64,000 bases of DNA from Dryocola sp032051265 (GTDB taxonomy: Bacteria; Pseudomonadota; Gammaproteobacteria; Enterobacterales; Enterobacteriaceae), in NCBI GenBank assembly GCA_032051265.1, contig DAMBYU010000001.1:248001-312000 (forward strand), written 5' to 3'. The position numbers were made by a program, and so were the translations under genes. This document shows, piece by piece, positions 52,987 through 62,640 of this stretch (positions are counted from its first letter, which is position 1; the number at the start of each line of letters is the position of its first letter). A model generated the notes under the pieces. It had not been told where the DNA came from. It saw only the letters and a list, made by a program, of their open reading frames with translations, and did no database searches.

Positions 52987-53319
52987 GGAAGTACCTACTT
53001 TTTCGTGGCTAAAAAAACGTCAGATAGTCTCTCAGCGTAGCGCATGATGAGCCTGACATTTATGATTAACGTCATGCCAAAGTCGTTTTTTTGGCATGGC
53101 GAATAAATAATCCAGAGTTTACGCCATCTTGCGCATTTTTTCGGCAAAGGCGGATTGAGTGACAGTTTGACAACCGGCGGCGTCCCGTCTCAGGCCATCA
53201 AAAACCCGCACAGGATAACCTCCGGGGCCCTTAAAGACAAAATATTTTGAACCATGTCATTTTGAGTTGTTATCTTGCACAATAATTTTATTTTTTATAT
53301 TCGAAGTTGAGGTAAAGCC
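52987..53319. promoter_or_regulatory. Divergent ackA / yfbV promoter region
   Basis: A 333-base non-coding gap, AT-rich toward yfbV. No ORF or RNA gene is apparent; the yfbV ribosome-binding site GAGGTAAAG lies just before 53320. Individual factor sites could not be assigned with confidence. Confidence 0.6.
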
Positions 53320-53775
53320 ATGTCGACACCCCAGAATAGCCACATTAGCTGGTTTAGCTTATTCGGTCGTGGCCAGTATTATTCGAAGACCTGGCCCGTA
53401 GAAAAGCGCCTCGCGCCCCTCTTTGTCGAAAACCGTGTCATACGCGCCACGCGCTTTGCGATCCGCTTTATGCCGCCGCTTGCCGTCTTCACGCTAACCT
53501 GGCAAATCGCCCTTGGCGGCCAGCTTGGCCCTGCCGTTGCTACCGCTTTATTTGCCTGCAGTTTGCCGATGCAGGGGCTTTGGTGGTTAGGCAAGCGTTC
53601 CGTTACGCCGCTGCCGCCCACTCTTCTGCACTGGTTTTATGAAGTGCGCGGAAAATTACAGGAATCGGGCCAGGCATTGGCACCGGTAGAAGGCAAGCCG
53701 GATTATCAGGCCTTAGCCGACGTGCTCAAGCGCGCTTTCACACAGCTCGATAAAACTTTTCTGGATGATTTGTAA
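53320..53775 (+). CDS. yfbV: UPF0208 membrane protein YfbV
   Basis: 151 residues with two hydrophobic segments near 49-85 and the conserved KRLAPLFVENRVI and WWLGKRSVTPLPP. Same length as E. coli YfbV, a protein that insulates the Ter macrodomain when overproduced with MatP (the reported MatP-related link is from E. coli work). It precedes yfbU by 73 bases. Confidence 0.92.
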   Translation: MSTPQNSHISWFSLFGRGQYYSKTWPVEKRLAPLFVENRVIRATRFAIRFMPPLAVFTLTWQIALGGQLGPAVATALFACSLPMQGLWWLGKRSVTPLPPTLLHWFYEVRGKLQESGQALAPVEGKPDYQALADVLKRAFTQLDKTFLDDL

Positions 53776-53848
53776 AACGGGTACCGTTAGGCCTATAAAG
53801 GAAGGCATACTTTTTAGCGGGTTTCTCCCTGCATACAGGAGCTAATAG

Positions 53849-54343
53849 ATGGAAATGACTAACGCCCAGCGGCTGATTTTATCCAATCAGTACAAAATGA
53901 TGACTATGCTCGATCCGGATAACGCCGAGCGCTACCGTCGCCTGCAAACTATCATCGAGCGCGGCTACGGCCTGCAAATGCGTGAGCTGGACCGTGAGTT
54001 TGGTCAGTTAACGGAAGAAACCTGCCGCACCGTCATCGATATTATGGAGATGTATCACGCGCTGAGCGTTTCCTGGGCCAACCTGAAAGACAAGCAGAAC
54101 ATCGACGAACGCCGTGTGACTTTCCTGGGCTTTGATGCAGCAACGGAAGCACGCTTCCTGGGCTATGTTCGCTTTATGGTTAACGTTGAAGGCCGCTACG
54201 CTCATTTTGATGCGGGTACGCACGGCTTTAATGCGCAGACGCCAATGTGGGAAAAATATCAACGCATGCTGAAAGTGTGGCAGTCCTGCCCGCGTCAGTA
54301 TCACTTAAGTGCGAACGAGATCGCGCAGATTATCAATGCCTGA
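53849..54343 (+). CDS. yfbU: UPF0304 protein YfbU
   Basis: 164 residues, identical in length to E. coli YfbU; cytoplasmic and mostly helical. Conserved MTNAQRLILSNQYKMM and WEKYQRMLKVWQSCPR. Reported in E. coli as toxic on overexpression; molecular role unknown. The yfbT (hxpA) gene starts 14 bases beyond its stop. Confidence 0.92.
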   Translation: MEMTNAQRLILSNQYKMMTMLDPDNAERYRRLQTIIERGYGLQMRELDREFGQLTEETCRTVIDIMEMYHALSVSWANLKDKQNIDERRVTFLGFDAATEARFLGYVRFMVNVEGRYAHFDAGTHGFNAQTPMWEKYQRMLKVWQSCPRQYHLSANEIAQIINA

Positions 54344-54356
54344 GGGGATAAGTGTG

Positions 54357-55016
54357 GTGAAGTGTAAAGGTTTCTTGTTTGATTTGGATGGGACTCTGGT
54401 TGATTCCCTGCCAGCGGTTGAGCGTGCATGGATAAACTGGGCGAAGCGTTTTGATATCTCTCCTGCGGAGGTACTGGGCTTTATCCACGGCAAGCAGGCG
54501 ATTACTTCACTGCGCCATTTTATGGCGGGCGCGTCCGAAGAAGAGATCCAACAGGAGTTTACGCGGCTTGAGAAAATTGAGTCGCAAGACACCGACGGTG
54601 TAACGGCGCTACCCGGCGCCGTTGAACTGCTTGCGCACCTGAACGAAGCAGGCATCCCCTGGGCTATCGTTACCTCCGGGTCCGTACCGGTTGCCGCGGC
54701 GCGTCGTCTGGCGGGCGGCCTGCCTGAACCAGAAGTTTTCGTTACTGCGGAGCGCGTGGCGCGCGGTAAGCCTGAACCAGACGCTTATCTGCTTGGCGCG
54801 CAGCTCTTAGGACTTGAGCCGGAAGAGTGCGTCGTGGTGGAAGATGCCCCGGCGGGCGTGCTGTCAGGCCTTGCGGCTGGCTGTCATGTTATCGCCGTTA
54901 ACGCGCCGGCGGAGACGCCACGCCTTGAGCATGTCGATTATGTATTACGCTCGCTAACTGAGCTGCTGATTCAAAAATTACCGGACGGCAGCGTGGAAGT
55001 GCTAAGAAAACACTAA
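54357..55016 (+). CDS. hxpA: Sugar phosphatase YfbT (HxpA)
   Basis: HAD subfamily IA phosphatase acting on hexitol and deoxysugar phosphates in E. coli. Motif I FLFDLDGTLVDSLP, motif II VTSGS, the lysine in ERVARGKPEPDAYLLG and motif IV VVEDAPAGVLSGLAAG. Two adjacent GTG codons (54354, 54357) follow GAGGGG; GTG 54357 (MKCKGFLFDLDG) matches the E. coli N-terminus and gives 219 residues (E. coli 216). A terminator follows. Confidence 0.92.
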   Translation: MKCKGFLFDLDGTLVDSLPAVERAWINWAKRFDISPAEVLGFIHGKQAITSLRHFMAGASEEEIQQEFTRLEKIESQDTDGVTALPGAVELLAHLNEAGIPWAIVTSGSVPVAAARRLAGGLPEPEVFVTAERVARGKPEPDAYLLGAQLLGLEPEECVVVEDAPAGVLSGLAAGCHVIAVNAPAETPRLEHVDYVLRSLTELLIQKLPDGSVEVLRKH

Positions 55017-55029
55017 TCATATGATTTAG

Positions 55030-55052
55030 CCCCGCACCGGCGGGGTTTTTTT
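55030..55052 (+). terminator. Rho-independent terminator of hxpA
   Basis: CCCCGC and GCGGGG with an ACCG loop, then seven T. Confidence 0.92.
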
Positions 55053-55099
55053 ATGGCATTCTCCGGGCGTTGGTCAATTTTCAGAAACAAGGACAGGTT

Positions 55100-56932
55100 T
55101 TGAATTCGGAACTGATGTGGGTGCTGTCATTGCTTGGCATCACGGTAGTGCTGTTTGCCACCGGCAAGGTGAGAATGGATGCCGTTGCCCTGCTGGTTAT
55201 CGTCGCTTTTACCCTGAGCGGTACGCTAACGCTTAGCGAGGCTTTTTCCGGGTTCAGCGATCCCAACGTGATTCTGATCGCCGCGCTTTTTATCATTGGC
55301 GACGGGCTGGTAAGAACGGGCGTTGCCACTAAAATGGGTTCCTGGCTGGTGGACGTAGCCGGCAGCAGTGAAACTAAAATGCTTGTCCTGCTGATGCTTA
55401 CCGTCGCCGGGCTGGGCGCCTTCATGAGTTCCACAGGCGTGGTCGCCATCTTTATCCCCGTTGTGCTGAGCGTCTCCATGCGCATGAAAACGGCACCGTC
55501 ACGCCTGATGATGCCGCTCAGTTTTGCCGGACTTATCAGCGGCATGATGACGCTGGTCGCCACGCCTCCTAACCTTGTGATCAACAGCGAGCTGCTGCGA
55601 GAAGGGCTACAGGGTTTCAACTTCTTTAGCGTAACGCCCGTGGGCCTGGTCGTGCTCGTACTGGGTATCGCGTATATGCTTTTTGCCCGCTTTGCCCTGA
55701 ACGGCCAGAACAAAGAAGAGGGTAAAGCGGGGTGGAAGCGACGCACATTTCGCGATTTGATAAAAGAGTATCGCCTGACCGGCCGCGCCCGTCGCCTGGC
55801 GATTCGCCCCGGATCGCCGATGGTTGGCCATCGTCTGGATGATTTAAAATTGCGTGAACGCTATGGCGCCAACGTGATTGGTCTTGAGCGCTGGCGCAGG
55901 TTTCGCCGGGTAATAGTAAACGTTACCGGGATAACCGAATTCCGCGCCAGAGACGTATTGCTGATTGATATGTCCGCATCCGAGGTCGACCTGCGTGAAT
56001 TTTGTAGCGAACAGATGCTTGAGCCGATGATCCTGCGTGGGGAGTATTTCTCTGACCAGGCGCTGGACGTGGGCATGGCGGAAGTATTGATGATCCCGGA
56101 TTCGGAACTGATCGGGCAGACGCTGCGCGAAATTGGTTTTCGTACCCGTTATGGGCTGAACGTTGTGGGACTTAAGCGCAACGGCGAGGCACAGGAAGGC
56201 CTGCTGGTGGATGAATCTCTCCAGCTCGGCGATATCCTGCTGGTGGTCGGCGACTGGAAGCTAATCAGCCAGCTGAACCAGAAAAGCCGTGACTTCCTCG
56301 TGCTGAATCTGCCCGTAGAGGAGGGTGAGGCTTCTCCGGCGCACAGCCAGGCGCCGCATGCGATTTTTTGTCTGGCGCTGATGGTTGCGCTGATGCTGAC
56401 CGATGAAATCCCAAATCCCGTTGCCGCCATCATTGCCTGCCTGCTGATGGGCAAATTTCGCTGTATAGACATGGAGAGTGCCTACAAAGCCATTCACTGG
56501 CCGAGCATCATTTTAATTGTCGGGATGATGCCGTTTGCGCAAGCGCTGCAAAAAACCGGCGGCGTGGATCTGATCGTCAGCGGACTGATGAAGGTTGGGG
56601 GCGGCTACGGGCCATATATTATGCTCGTTTGCCTGTTTGTAATGTGCGCGACGATAGGACTGTTTATCTCAAATACCGCTACGGCGGTACTGATGGCGCC
56701 TATCGCGTTAGCCGCCGCAAAATCCATGGGCGTTTCGCCTTATCCGTTCGCCATGATCGTCGCGCTTGCGGCTTCTGCCGCCTTTATGACGCCCGTTTCT
56801 TCACCGGTAAATACGCTGGTGCTGGGGCCGGGTAATTATAAATTCAGCGACTTTGTGAAATTAGGCGTGCCCTTTACCATCATCGTGATGGTAGTGAGTG
56901 TCGTAATGGTGCCGGTACTGTTTCCGTTCTAG
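55100..56932 (+). CDS. yfbS: SLC13-type transporter with TrkA-C domains, YfbS
   Basis: Divalent anion:Na+ symporter-family membrane protein with two central cytosolic TrkA-C (RCK C-terminal) regulatory domains (about residues 210-400) between hydrophobic halves. Conserved FSDPNVILIAALFIIGDGL, STGVVAIFIPVV, ATPPNLVINSELL in the first half and SNTATAVLMAPIALAAA, TPVSSPVNTLVLGPGNY in the second. TTG 55100 is chosen because AAGGA precedes it and it yields 610 residues, the E. coli length. Substrate not established. Confidence 0.92.
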   Translation: MNSELMWVLSLLGITVVLFATGKVRMDAVALLVIVAFTLSGTLTLSEAFSGFSDPNVILIAALFIIGDGLVRTGVATKMGSWLVDVAGSSETKMLVLLMLTVAGLGAFMSSTGVVAIFIPVVLSVSMRMKTAPSRLMMPLSFAGLISGMMTLVATPPNLVINSELLREGLQGFNFFSVTPVGLVVLVLGIAYMLFARFALNGQNKEEGKAGWKRRTFRDLIKEYRLTGRARRLAIRPGSPMVGHRLDDLKLRERYGANVIGLERWRRFRRVIVNVTGITEFRARDVLLIDMSASEVDLREFCSEQMLEPMILRGEYFSDQALDVGMAEVLMIPDSELIGQTLREIGFRTRYGLNVVGLKRNGEAQEGLLVDESLQLGDILLVVGDWKLISQLNQKSRDFLVLNLPVEEGEASPAHSQAPHAIFCLALMVALMLTDEIPNPVAAIIACLLMGKFRCIDMESAYKAIHWPSIILIVGMMPFAQALQKTGGVDLIVSGLMKVGGGYGPYIMLVCLFVMCATIGLFISNTATAVLMAPIALAAAKSMGVSPYPFAMIVALAASAAFMTPVSSPVNTLVLGPGNYKFSDFVKLGVPFTIIVMVVSVVMVPVLFPF

Positions 56933-56963
56933 TTTCCTTCCCTCTCCTGAAGAGGGAAGGAAA
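56933..56963. terminator. Long perfect stem-loop between convergent yfbS and yfbR
   Basis: TTTCCTTCCCTCT and AGAGGGAAGGAAA pair over 13 bases with a CCTGA loop, starting right at the yfbS stop. No T-run, but location and strength suggest a bidirectional transcript end. Confidence 0.6.
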
Positions 56964-56965
56964 GG

Positions 56966-57565
56966 CTAAAGTGGAGAATCCTGGCTAATCTCATCAAGCG
57001 AAAGCTGGAAACTAGGCACGAACACCTGCATGAAATAGTCCATCTCTTCGCTGTGTCTGTCCGCAAGGGTCTTTTCCAGGCGGCCTTTAGCCAGAAGAAA
57101 TTCATTGTTTCCGGCCGATAACTCTTCCAGACATTTCAGGTACGCACACAGCGCATCCGCCTGTTTAACGACGGCTTTTTCTTCCTCGCTGTACTGATGC
57201 TCATCGATCAGCGGCGCCCAGATATCCCGCAGCTCTTCTGGCACCATATCGATTAACTTCTGCTGGGCAATCTTCTCGATGGCTTTGTACTCATGGGCGA
57301 TTTGCGAGTTAAAGTATTTAACTGGCGTCGGGAGATCGCCGGTCAGCACTTCGCTGGCGTCATGATAGAGGGCCAATAGCGCAACGCGTTCGGCATTCAC
57401 ATTGCCGTTGAATTTGCGGTTTTTGATCGCGCCAAGGGCATGAGCAACCATCGCAACCTGAAGGCTGTGCTCCGATACGTTTTCAGTGCGCACGTTGCGC
57501 ATTAGCGGCCAGCGATTGATGAGCTTCAGACGGGAAAGGTGGGCGAAGAAATGGCTTTGACTCAT
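56966..57565 (-). CDS. yfbR: 5'-deoxynucleotidase YfbR
   Basis: HD-domain phosphohydrolase that hydrolyses deoxyribonucleoside 5'-monophosphates; in E. coli it feeds a dCTP-dependent route to thymidine. HD residues appear in SEHSLQVAMVAH and ALYHDASEVLTGDLPTP, with a later Asp in KQADALCAYLKCLEEL. ATG 57565 gives 199 residues, the E. coli length; the upstream open frame is rejected. Downstream of alaA, 77 bases apart. Confidence 0.95.
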   Translation of the reverse strand: MSQSHFFAHLSRLKLINRWPLMRNVRTENVSEHSLQVAMVAHALGAIKNRKFNGNVNAERVALLALYHDASEVLTGDLPTPVKYFNSQIAHEYKAIEKIAQQKLIDMVPEELRDIWAPLIDEHQYSEEEKAVVKQADALCAYLKCLEELSAGNNEFLLAKGRLEKTLADRHSEEMDYFMQVFVPSFQLSLDEISQDSPL

Positions 57566-57642
57566 GAGGACACCTGATCTGGCAAAGAAAACCATTGTGC
57601 GAGGAGAAAGGGGAAGATGCAAACCTCTTCCCCGGCCACTCT

Positions 57643-58857
57643 CTACTGGCGGTAATTTTCGAGGAATCTTCCCAGCTTGTTGATGGACATTTCCAGTTCA
57701 TCCACGCGTGGTAGCGTCACGATACGAACGTGATCGGGCCATGGCCAGTTAAAAGCCGTTCCCTGAACCAGCAGCACTTTTTCCTGCAGCAGGAAATCGA
57801 GCACCATTTTTTGATCGTCGTGGATGTTAAAACGCTTTGCGTCGATTTTCGGGAACATATACAACGCACCGTGTGGCTTCACGCAAGAAACCCCCGGAAT
57901 ATCGTTGATCAGCTCCCATGCACGGTTGCGCTGCTCGTAAAGGCGACCGCCCGGCACGATGAATTCGCTGATGCTCTGGTAGCCGCCAAGCGCGGTCTGA
58001 ATGGCGTGCTGTGCCGGAACGTTGGCGCACAGACGCATAGAAGCCAGCATTTCCAGCCCTTCAATATACCCTTTGGCATGTTTCTTCGGCCCGTTGAGCA
58101 CCATCCAGCCCTGACGGAAACCGGCAACGCGGTAGGTTTTGGACAGGCCGTTAAAGGTGATGGTTAACAAATCGGGGGCCATGGCGGCAATAGAATGGTG
58201 CTGCGCTTCGTCGTAGAGGATTTTGTCGTAAATCTCATCGGCGAAGATGATGAGGTTGTGCTGACGGGCCAGCTCAACGATTTCCATCAGCAGCTCTTTT
58301 GAATACACCGCACCGGTTGGGTTGTTTGGATTGATTATTACAATGCCACGGGTGCGCGGCGTGATTTTGGCACGAATATCATCAAGATCCGGGAACCAGT
58401 CGGCGGATTCATCGCAAAGATAATGTACCGCTTTACCGCCGGAGAGCGACACGGCGGCTGTCCACAACGGGTAATCCGGCGCCGGAACCAGCATTTCATC
58501 GCCGCTGTTGAGTAGCGCCTGCATCGACTGGACAATCAGTTCGGAAACGCCGTTGCCGATATAGATATCTTCGACGGTCACATCCCGCATGCCCCGCGCC
58601 TGATAATGTTGCATGATGGCCTTGCGTGCCGAGTACAACCCTTTTGAGTCGCAATATCCCTGCGCGCCAGGAAGGTTACGGATCACATCGACAAGGATTT
58701 CATCCGGGGCTTCGAAACCGAACGGGGCAGGGTTGCCGATATTCAGCTTAAGCACTTTGTTGCCTTCTTCTTCCAGGCGTTTCGCCTCTTTGAGAACCGG
58801 ACCGCGGATGTCATAACAAACATTATCTAATTTGCTGGATTTTTCGATAGGGGACAT
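57643..58857 (-). CDS. alaA: Glutamate-pyruvate aminotransferase AlaA
   Basis: PLP-dependent class I aminotransferase forming alanine from pyruvate and glutamate. The PLP lysine lies in TFNGLSKTYRVAGFRQGW; other blocks are IGNGVSELIVQSMQALL, INPNNPTGAVYSKELL and FADEIYDKILYD. 404 residues, one fewer than E. coli AlaA (YfbQ). Divergent from lrhA over a long non-coding region. Confidence 0.96.
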   Translation of the reverse strand: MSPIEKSSKLDNVCYDIRGPVLKEAKRLEEEGNKVLKLNIGNPAPFGFEAPDEILVDVIRNLPGAQGYCDSKGLYSARKAIMQHYQARGMRDVTVEDIYIGNGVSELIVQSMQALLNSGDEMLVPAPDYPLWTAAVSLSGGKAVHYLCDESADWFPDLDDIRAKITPRTRGIVIINPNNPTGAVYSKELLMEIVELARQHNLIIFADEIYDKILYDEAQHHSIAAMAPDLLTITFNGLSKTYRVAGFRQGWMVLNGPKKHAKGYIEGLEMLASMRLCANVPAQHAIQTALGGYQSISEFIVPGGRLYEQRNRAWELINDIPGVSCVKPHGALYMFPKIDAKRFNIHDDQKMVLDFLLQEKVLLVQGTAFNWPWPDHVRIVTLPRVDELEMSINKLGRFLENYRQ

Positions 58858-59842
58858 GGAGCTTCGACCTTAAATGTTAGCGTTGCTTCCTGCCGTGGAA
58901 GCAACCAGGCACCAATGTACTCCTGGCTGACGCAGATTTGAACCCAAACGAAGCGCATGAGAACAATTTATCTTCAGCATGATGTAAAACAAAAAGGGCC
59001 CCTGGATTTATTTTTTGGATATTAATTTTGTTATATTTATCAGTTTCAGGATAAGAAGCTGGAAATGTGCATTTATTATGATCGTATGTTCCGCGAGAAT
59101 GCGGGTTATGCAGCGGCTGATTCTGTTAGTCAAAAACGCAATATTGAAAAAAGGTATAAGCAAAATTGAATATTCAGGCAATCAAAAGTGGACAACAACG
59201 ACGGAGAGTTAAAGAGATGTTTATAAACTTAGCCGGAGATGTAATTAATAAATACCCCAGCAATTATTAAGCAGCTTTTATTATAGAAGGTAACGATATC
59301 AGCAATAGCCAGGAATAAGGGTTACTGGAAAGCTTAAAAGAGAATGCGATCGAATAATGCATAATAGATCTTATAAATCAATGCAATTTGAGGTAAGCTA
59401 CCTAAGTTGATAGGATTGCCTTAATGCCCTCATCTTTAAGTAATTGCCTGCTTTATAAGGCGTTATTTGACATTTTGGTATATCACATTAGCGCTGACTC
59501 CAGCCTTATGTACGGCGCGTTCCCCTGTCGGGAATGACCAGTTTAAATAAGACCAGATCCTGAAGTAGATTTACAATAGCGGCTCAGCTTCAATTTAATC
59601 GACTGATATGTCTGTCGTCTCGTTATAGGTTGAATTAGCAAGCGTAATACCCCGCAGAGCGAGCTTCGCATAATTGATCCACTCTGGCGGAAAATAAAAT
59701 ATTAAAAAATCAGGACGGCGGTCTCTAAAAAAGCACGATGTTTTAAGAGACGTTCTGTAAATGGAATTGCTTTATCTCTTTGATAAATCACAGCAATAGA
59801 ACTAAGGCAGACTCGTAAGAGCAACCTACTAGTGAAAAAATT
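58858..59842. promoter_or_regulatory. Long non-coding alaA-lrhA intergenic region
   Basis: 985 bases, clearly AT-rich compared with flanking genes. No convincing gene: the only ORF of note (59015-59212) looks random. A 13-base palindrome AGGTAAGCTACCT lies at 59391-59403. E. coli has a gap of similar size here with a long lrhA leader under LrhA and Rcs control, so the length is conserved. No sRNA or riboswitch could be recognised. Confidence 0.65.
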
Positions 59843-60778
59843 ATGATTAACGCAAATCGCCCGATACTTAATCTCGACCTCGATCTGCTGAGAACTTTTG
59901 TCGCGGTCGCCGATCTCAATACCTTTGCGGCCGCCGCCGCGGCGGTATGCCGTACCCAATCCGCGGTCAGCCAGCAGATGCAGCGCCTTGAGCAGCTGGT
60001 AGGAAAAGAGCTCTTTGCCCGTCATGGTCGTAACAAGCTGTTGACCGAACATGGCATACAGCTACTGGGGTATGCGAGAAAAATCCTGCGTTTTAACGAT
60101 GAAGCCTGCACTTCGCTTATGTTTAGTAACTTACAGGGCGCGTTGACTATCGGGGCTTCTGATGAAACCGCAGATACTATTCTTCCTTTTCTGTTAAACA
60201 GAATCAGCTCGGTTTACCCTAAACTGGCGCTGGATGTGCGGGTCAAACGTAACCCTTTCATGCTTGAAATGCTCAATCAGCAGGAAGTTGACCTGGTTGT
60301 CACCACCTCGAAACCCGCCCATTTTGACTCGATTGTTCTGCGCACCTCGCCAACGCTGTGGTACTGCGCGGCAGATTACGTCTTTCAGCGGGGTGAAGCC
60401 GTGCCGCTGGTTATGCTTGACGATCCGAGCCCGTATCGCGACATGATGCTTGAATATCTTGATGCCGAGCGCATTCAGTGGCGTATCTCTTATGTTGCCT
60501 CAACGCTTGCAGCGGTCAGGGCAGCGGTGAAAGCAGGCCTTGGGATCACCGCCAGGCCTGTTGAGATGATGAGCCCCGAGCTGCGGGTTCTGGGCTCGGC
60601 CGACGGGCTTCCCGTTATGCCGGATACAAACTATCTGCTTTGCCGCAATCCGCAGACGAATAACGAACTGGCGCAGGCCATTTTCAGCGCCATGGAAACT
60701 AATCCCAGCCCTTATACCTACGCCATCACCTCAGATGAAGGAGATGACCCTTCGTTGATTGAGGGCAGAATGGAATAG
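59843..60778 (+). CDS. lrhA: LysR-type regulator LrhA
   Basis: Repressor of flhDC (motility), fimbriae and rpoS translation in E. coli. 311 residues. N-terminal LysR helix-turn-helix: LLRTFVAVADLNTFAAAAAAVCRTQSAVSQQMQRLEQLVGKELFAR (residues about 14-60), followed by a two-lobed effector domain. The N-terminal half is almost identical to E. coli LrhA by recall, while the C-terminal lobe differs more. Placed upstream of nuo, as in E. coli. Confidence 0.96.
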   Translation: MINANRPILNLDLDLLRTFVAVADLNTFAAAAAAVCRTQSAVSQQMQRLEQLVGKELFARHGRNKLLTEHGIQLLGYARKILRFNDEACTSLMFSNLQGALTIGASDETADTILPFLLNRISSVYPKLALDVRVKRNPFMLEMLNQQEVDLVVTTSKPAHFDSIVLRTSPTLWYCAADYVFQRGEAVPLVMLDDPSPYRDMMLEYLDAERIQWRISYVASTLAAVRAAVKAGLGITARPVEMMSPELRVLGSADGLPVMPDTNYLLCRNPQTNNELAQAIFSAMETNPSPYTYAITSDEGDDPSLIEGRME

Positions 60779-60812
60779 TTTTACGCTTCGTTAGTAACAA
60801 AATGTTAACTGT

Positions 60813-60858
60813 AAAAACAGGCCGCTTGGGTGATTATTTGCTCCAGCGGCCTGTTTTT
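60813..60858 (+). terminator. Rho-independent terminator of lrhA
   Basis: AAAACAGGCCGCT and AGCGGCCTGTTTT pair over 13 bases with an 18-base loop; the T-run continues from the 3' arm. Confidence 0.85.
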
Positions 60859-60859
60859 T

Positions 60860-61405
60860 ACGCGTTTAGGCTTTTCGTGCCTTTACAGGCGAGAAAAATA
60901 ATTCACAAACAACAAATTACTCAACGGCGTTCCGTTTTGCTTTTTCCCCGTAGACGCTGACAATAGCGGCGAAAATATGTTAAAAAACACACGGCATTGT
61001 TGCTTCTTTTTGAAGTGAATTAACAAAAGCGTGTCTCAGATCAAGAAAATACTCCCAATGAGGGGGAGGAATAGTTGAGATTTCCTGCCAAAATAGACGG
61101 GCTGTTTAAAATTTTCCACACTACGGACACGATTCACCACCATGAAAATCGCATTAATAACTCTGTATCACTGAGTTTTAACGCATTAAATGTTAATGAA
61201 ATGATGTCAATGTAAACTAATGTGTGGATACTTTTGTTAAAGTTGACAAAAGGTTATAGAAAGGAGTAAAAAACCCCATCAATTTGCTGGTAAAATTTTG
61301 ATTCCGGCAGTTATTGTAAGGTTAATTGTTCCTCCCCATGAATCGATGTGGTGTTCATCTGCCAACAAGAGTAGAGATTCTGGCGCCACTTTTGATGAGT
61401 AAGCA
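60860..61405 (+). promoter_or_regulatory. nuo operon promoter region
   Basis: About 550 non-coding bases before nuoA. A TTGACA hexamer at 61243-61248 with TAAAAA 18 bases downstream is a possible promoter, but not a strong one. E. coli nuo is controlled here by ArcA, NarL, FNR and IHF; I could not place their sites securely. No ORF is credible. Confidence 0.5.
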
Positions 61406-61852
61406 ATGAGTATGTCAACATCCACTGAAGTTATCGCTCATCACTGGGCGTTCGCTGTCTTTCTTATTGTTGCCACTGGCCTGTGCTGCGTAATGCTGCT
61501 CGGGGCATGGTTCCTTGGCGGGAGAGCCAAGGGCCGGCACAAGAATACCCCCTTCGAGTCAGGTATCGACTCCGTTGGTTCCGCGCGTTTACGCCTTTCC
61601 GCTAAGTTTTACCTGGTGGCCATGTTCTTCGTTATCTTCGACGTGGAAGCCCTGTATCTCTATGCCTGGTCTACTTCTATTCGGGAAAGTGGCTGGATTG
61701 GTTTCGTGGAAGCTGCAATTTTCATTTTTGTGCTACTGGCAGGCCTGGTGTATCTGGCGCGTATTGGCGCGCTCGATTGGACTCCTGCGCGTTCGCGCCG
61801 TGAGAAAATCAACCCGGAAACCGACAGTAGAACTCAACGTCATACGCGCTAA
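61406..61852 (+). CDS. nuoA: NADH-quinone oxidoreductase subunit A
   Basis: Membrane subunit of respiratory complex I. 148 residues with three membrane segments (near 14-38, 66-86, 97-118) and the conserved PFESGIDSVGSARLRLSAKFYLVAMFFVIFDVEALYLYAW region with key acidic residues. Same start (MSMSTSTEVIAHHWAFA) as E. coli, which has 147. First gene of the nuo operon. Confidence 0.97.
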   Translation: MSMSTSTEVIAHHWAFAVFLIVATGLCCVMLLGAWFLGGRAKGRHKNTPFESGIDSVGSARLRLSAKFYLVAMFFVIFDVEALYLYAWSTSIRESGWIGFVEAAIFIFVLLAGLVYLARIGALDWTPARSRREKINPETDSRTQRHTR

Positions 61853-61867
61853 CAGCGAGGCAATAAG

Positions 61868-62545
61868 ATGGACTATACGCTCACCCGCATAGACCCCAAC
61901 AACGGTGAGAATGACCGTTATCCCCTGCAAAAACAGGAAATCGTAACCGATCCTCTTGACCAAGAAATTAACCGTAGCGTGTACATGGGCAAGCTCGAAC
62001 ATGCGCTGCACGATATGGTTAACTGGGGGCGTAAAAACTCAATCTGGCCTTATAACTTTGGCCTTTCTTGCTGCTACGTTGAGATGGTGACCTCGTTTAC
62101 CGCCGTGCACGACGTGGCGCGTTTTGGTGCAGAAGTTCTGCGCGCATCACCACGTCAGGCTGACCTGATGGTGATAGCCGGCACCTGCTTTACCAAAATG
62201 GCTCCGGTTATTCAGCGTCTTTACGATCAGATGCTTGAGCCGAAATGGGTTATCTCCATGGGCGCTTGCGCAAACTCAGGCGGCATGTACGACATCTATT
62301 CCGTAGTGCAGGGCGTGGATAAATTCCTGCCGGTTGATGTTTACATCCCGGGCTGCCCGCCGCGTCCTGAAGCCTATATGCAGGCGCTGATGCTGCTGCA
62401 AGAGTCAATTGGTAAAGAGCGTCGCCCGCTGTCGTGGGTGGTTGGCGATCAGGGCGTTTACCGCGCCAACATGCAATCAGAGCGCGAACGTAAGCGTGGC
62501 GAGCGAATTGCTGTGACCAACCTGCGGACACCAGACGAGATTTAA
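61868..62545 (+). CDS. nuoB: NADH-quinone oxidoreductase subunit B
   Basis: Carries iron-sulfur cluster N2, the last in the electron path to quinone. Ligands C68, C69 (GLSCCYVEM), C134 (GACANSGG) and C163 (PGCPPRPEAY) are all present. 225 residues; five more than E. coli, from small insertions (DPNNGEND and the GKLEHALHDMV segment). 15 bases after nuoA. Confidence 0.97.
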   Translation: MDYTLTRIDPNNGENDRYPLQKQEIVTDPLDQEINRSVYMGKLEHALHDMVNWGRKNSIWPYNFGLSCCYVEMVTSFTAVHDVARFGAEVLRASPRQADLMVIAGTCFTKMAPVIQRLYDQMLEPKWVISMGACANSGGMYDIYSVVQGVDKFLPVDVYIPGCPPRPEAYMQALMLLQESIGKERRPLSWVVGDQGVYRANMQSERERKRGERIAVTNLRTPDEI

Positions 62546-62640
62546 TTTGCGCCTGTAGTCAGAATGGCTTCGCATATCAATAATATAACGCGAAGCACTG
62601 ACCGACAGTCACCACAGAACCATTTGCAATGGTGAGAAAT

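Noticed and set aside
59015..59212. Short ORF in the alaA-lrhA gap
   Set aside because: 65 codons, no clear ribosome-binding site, random-looking composition in AT-rich DNA.
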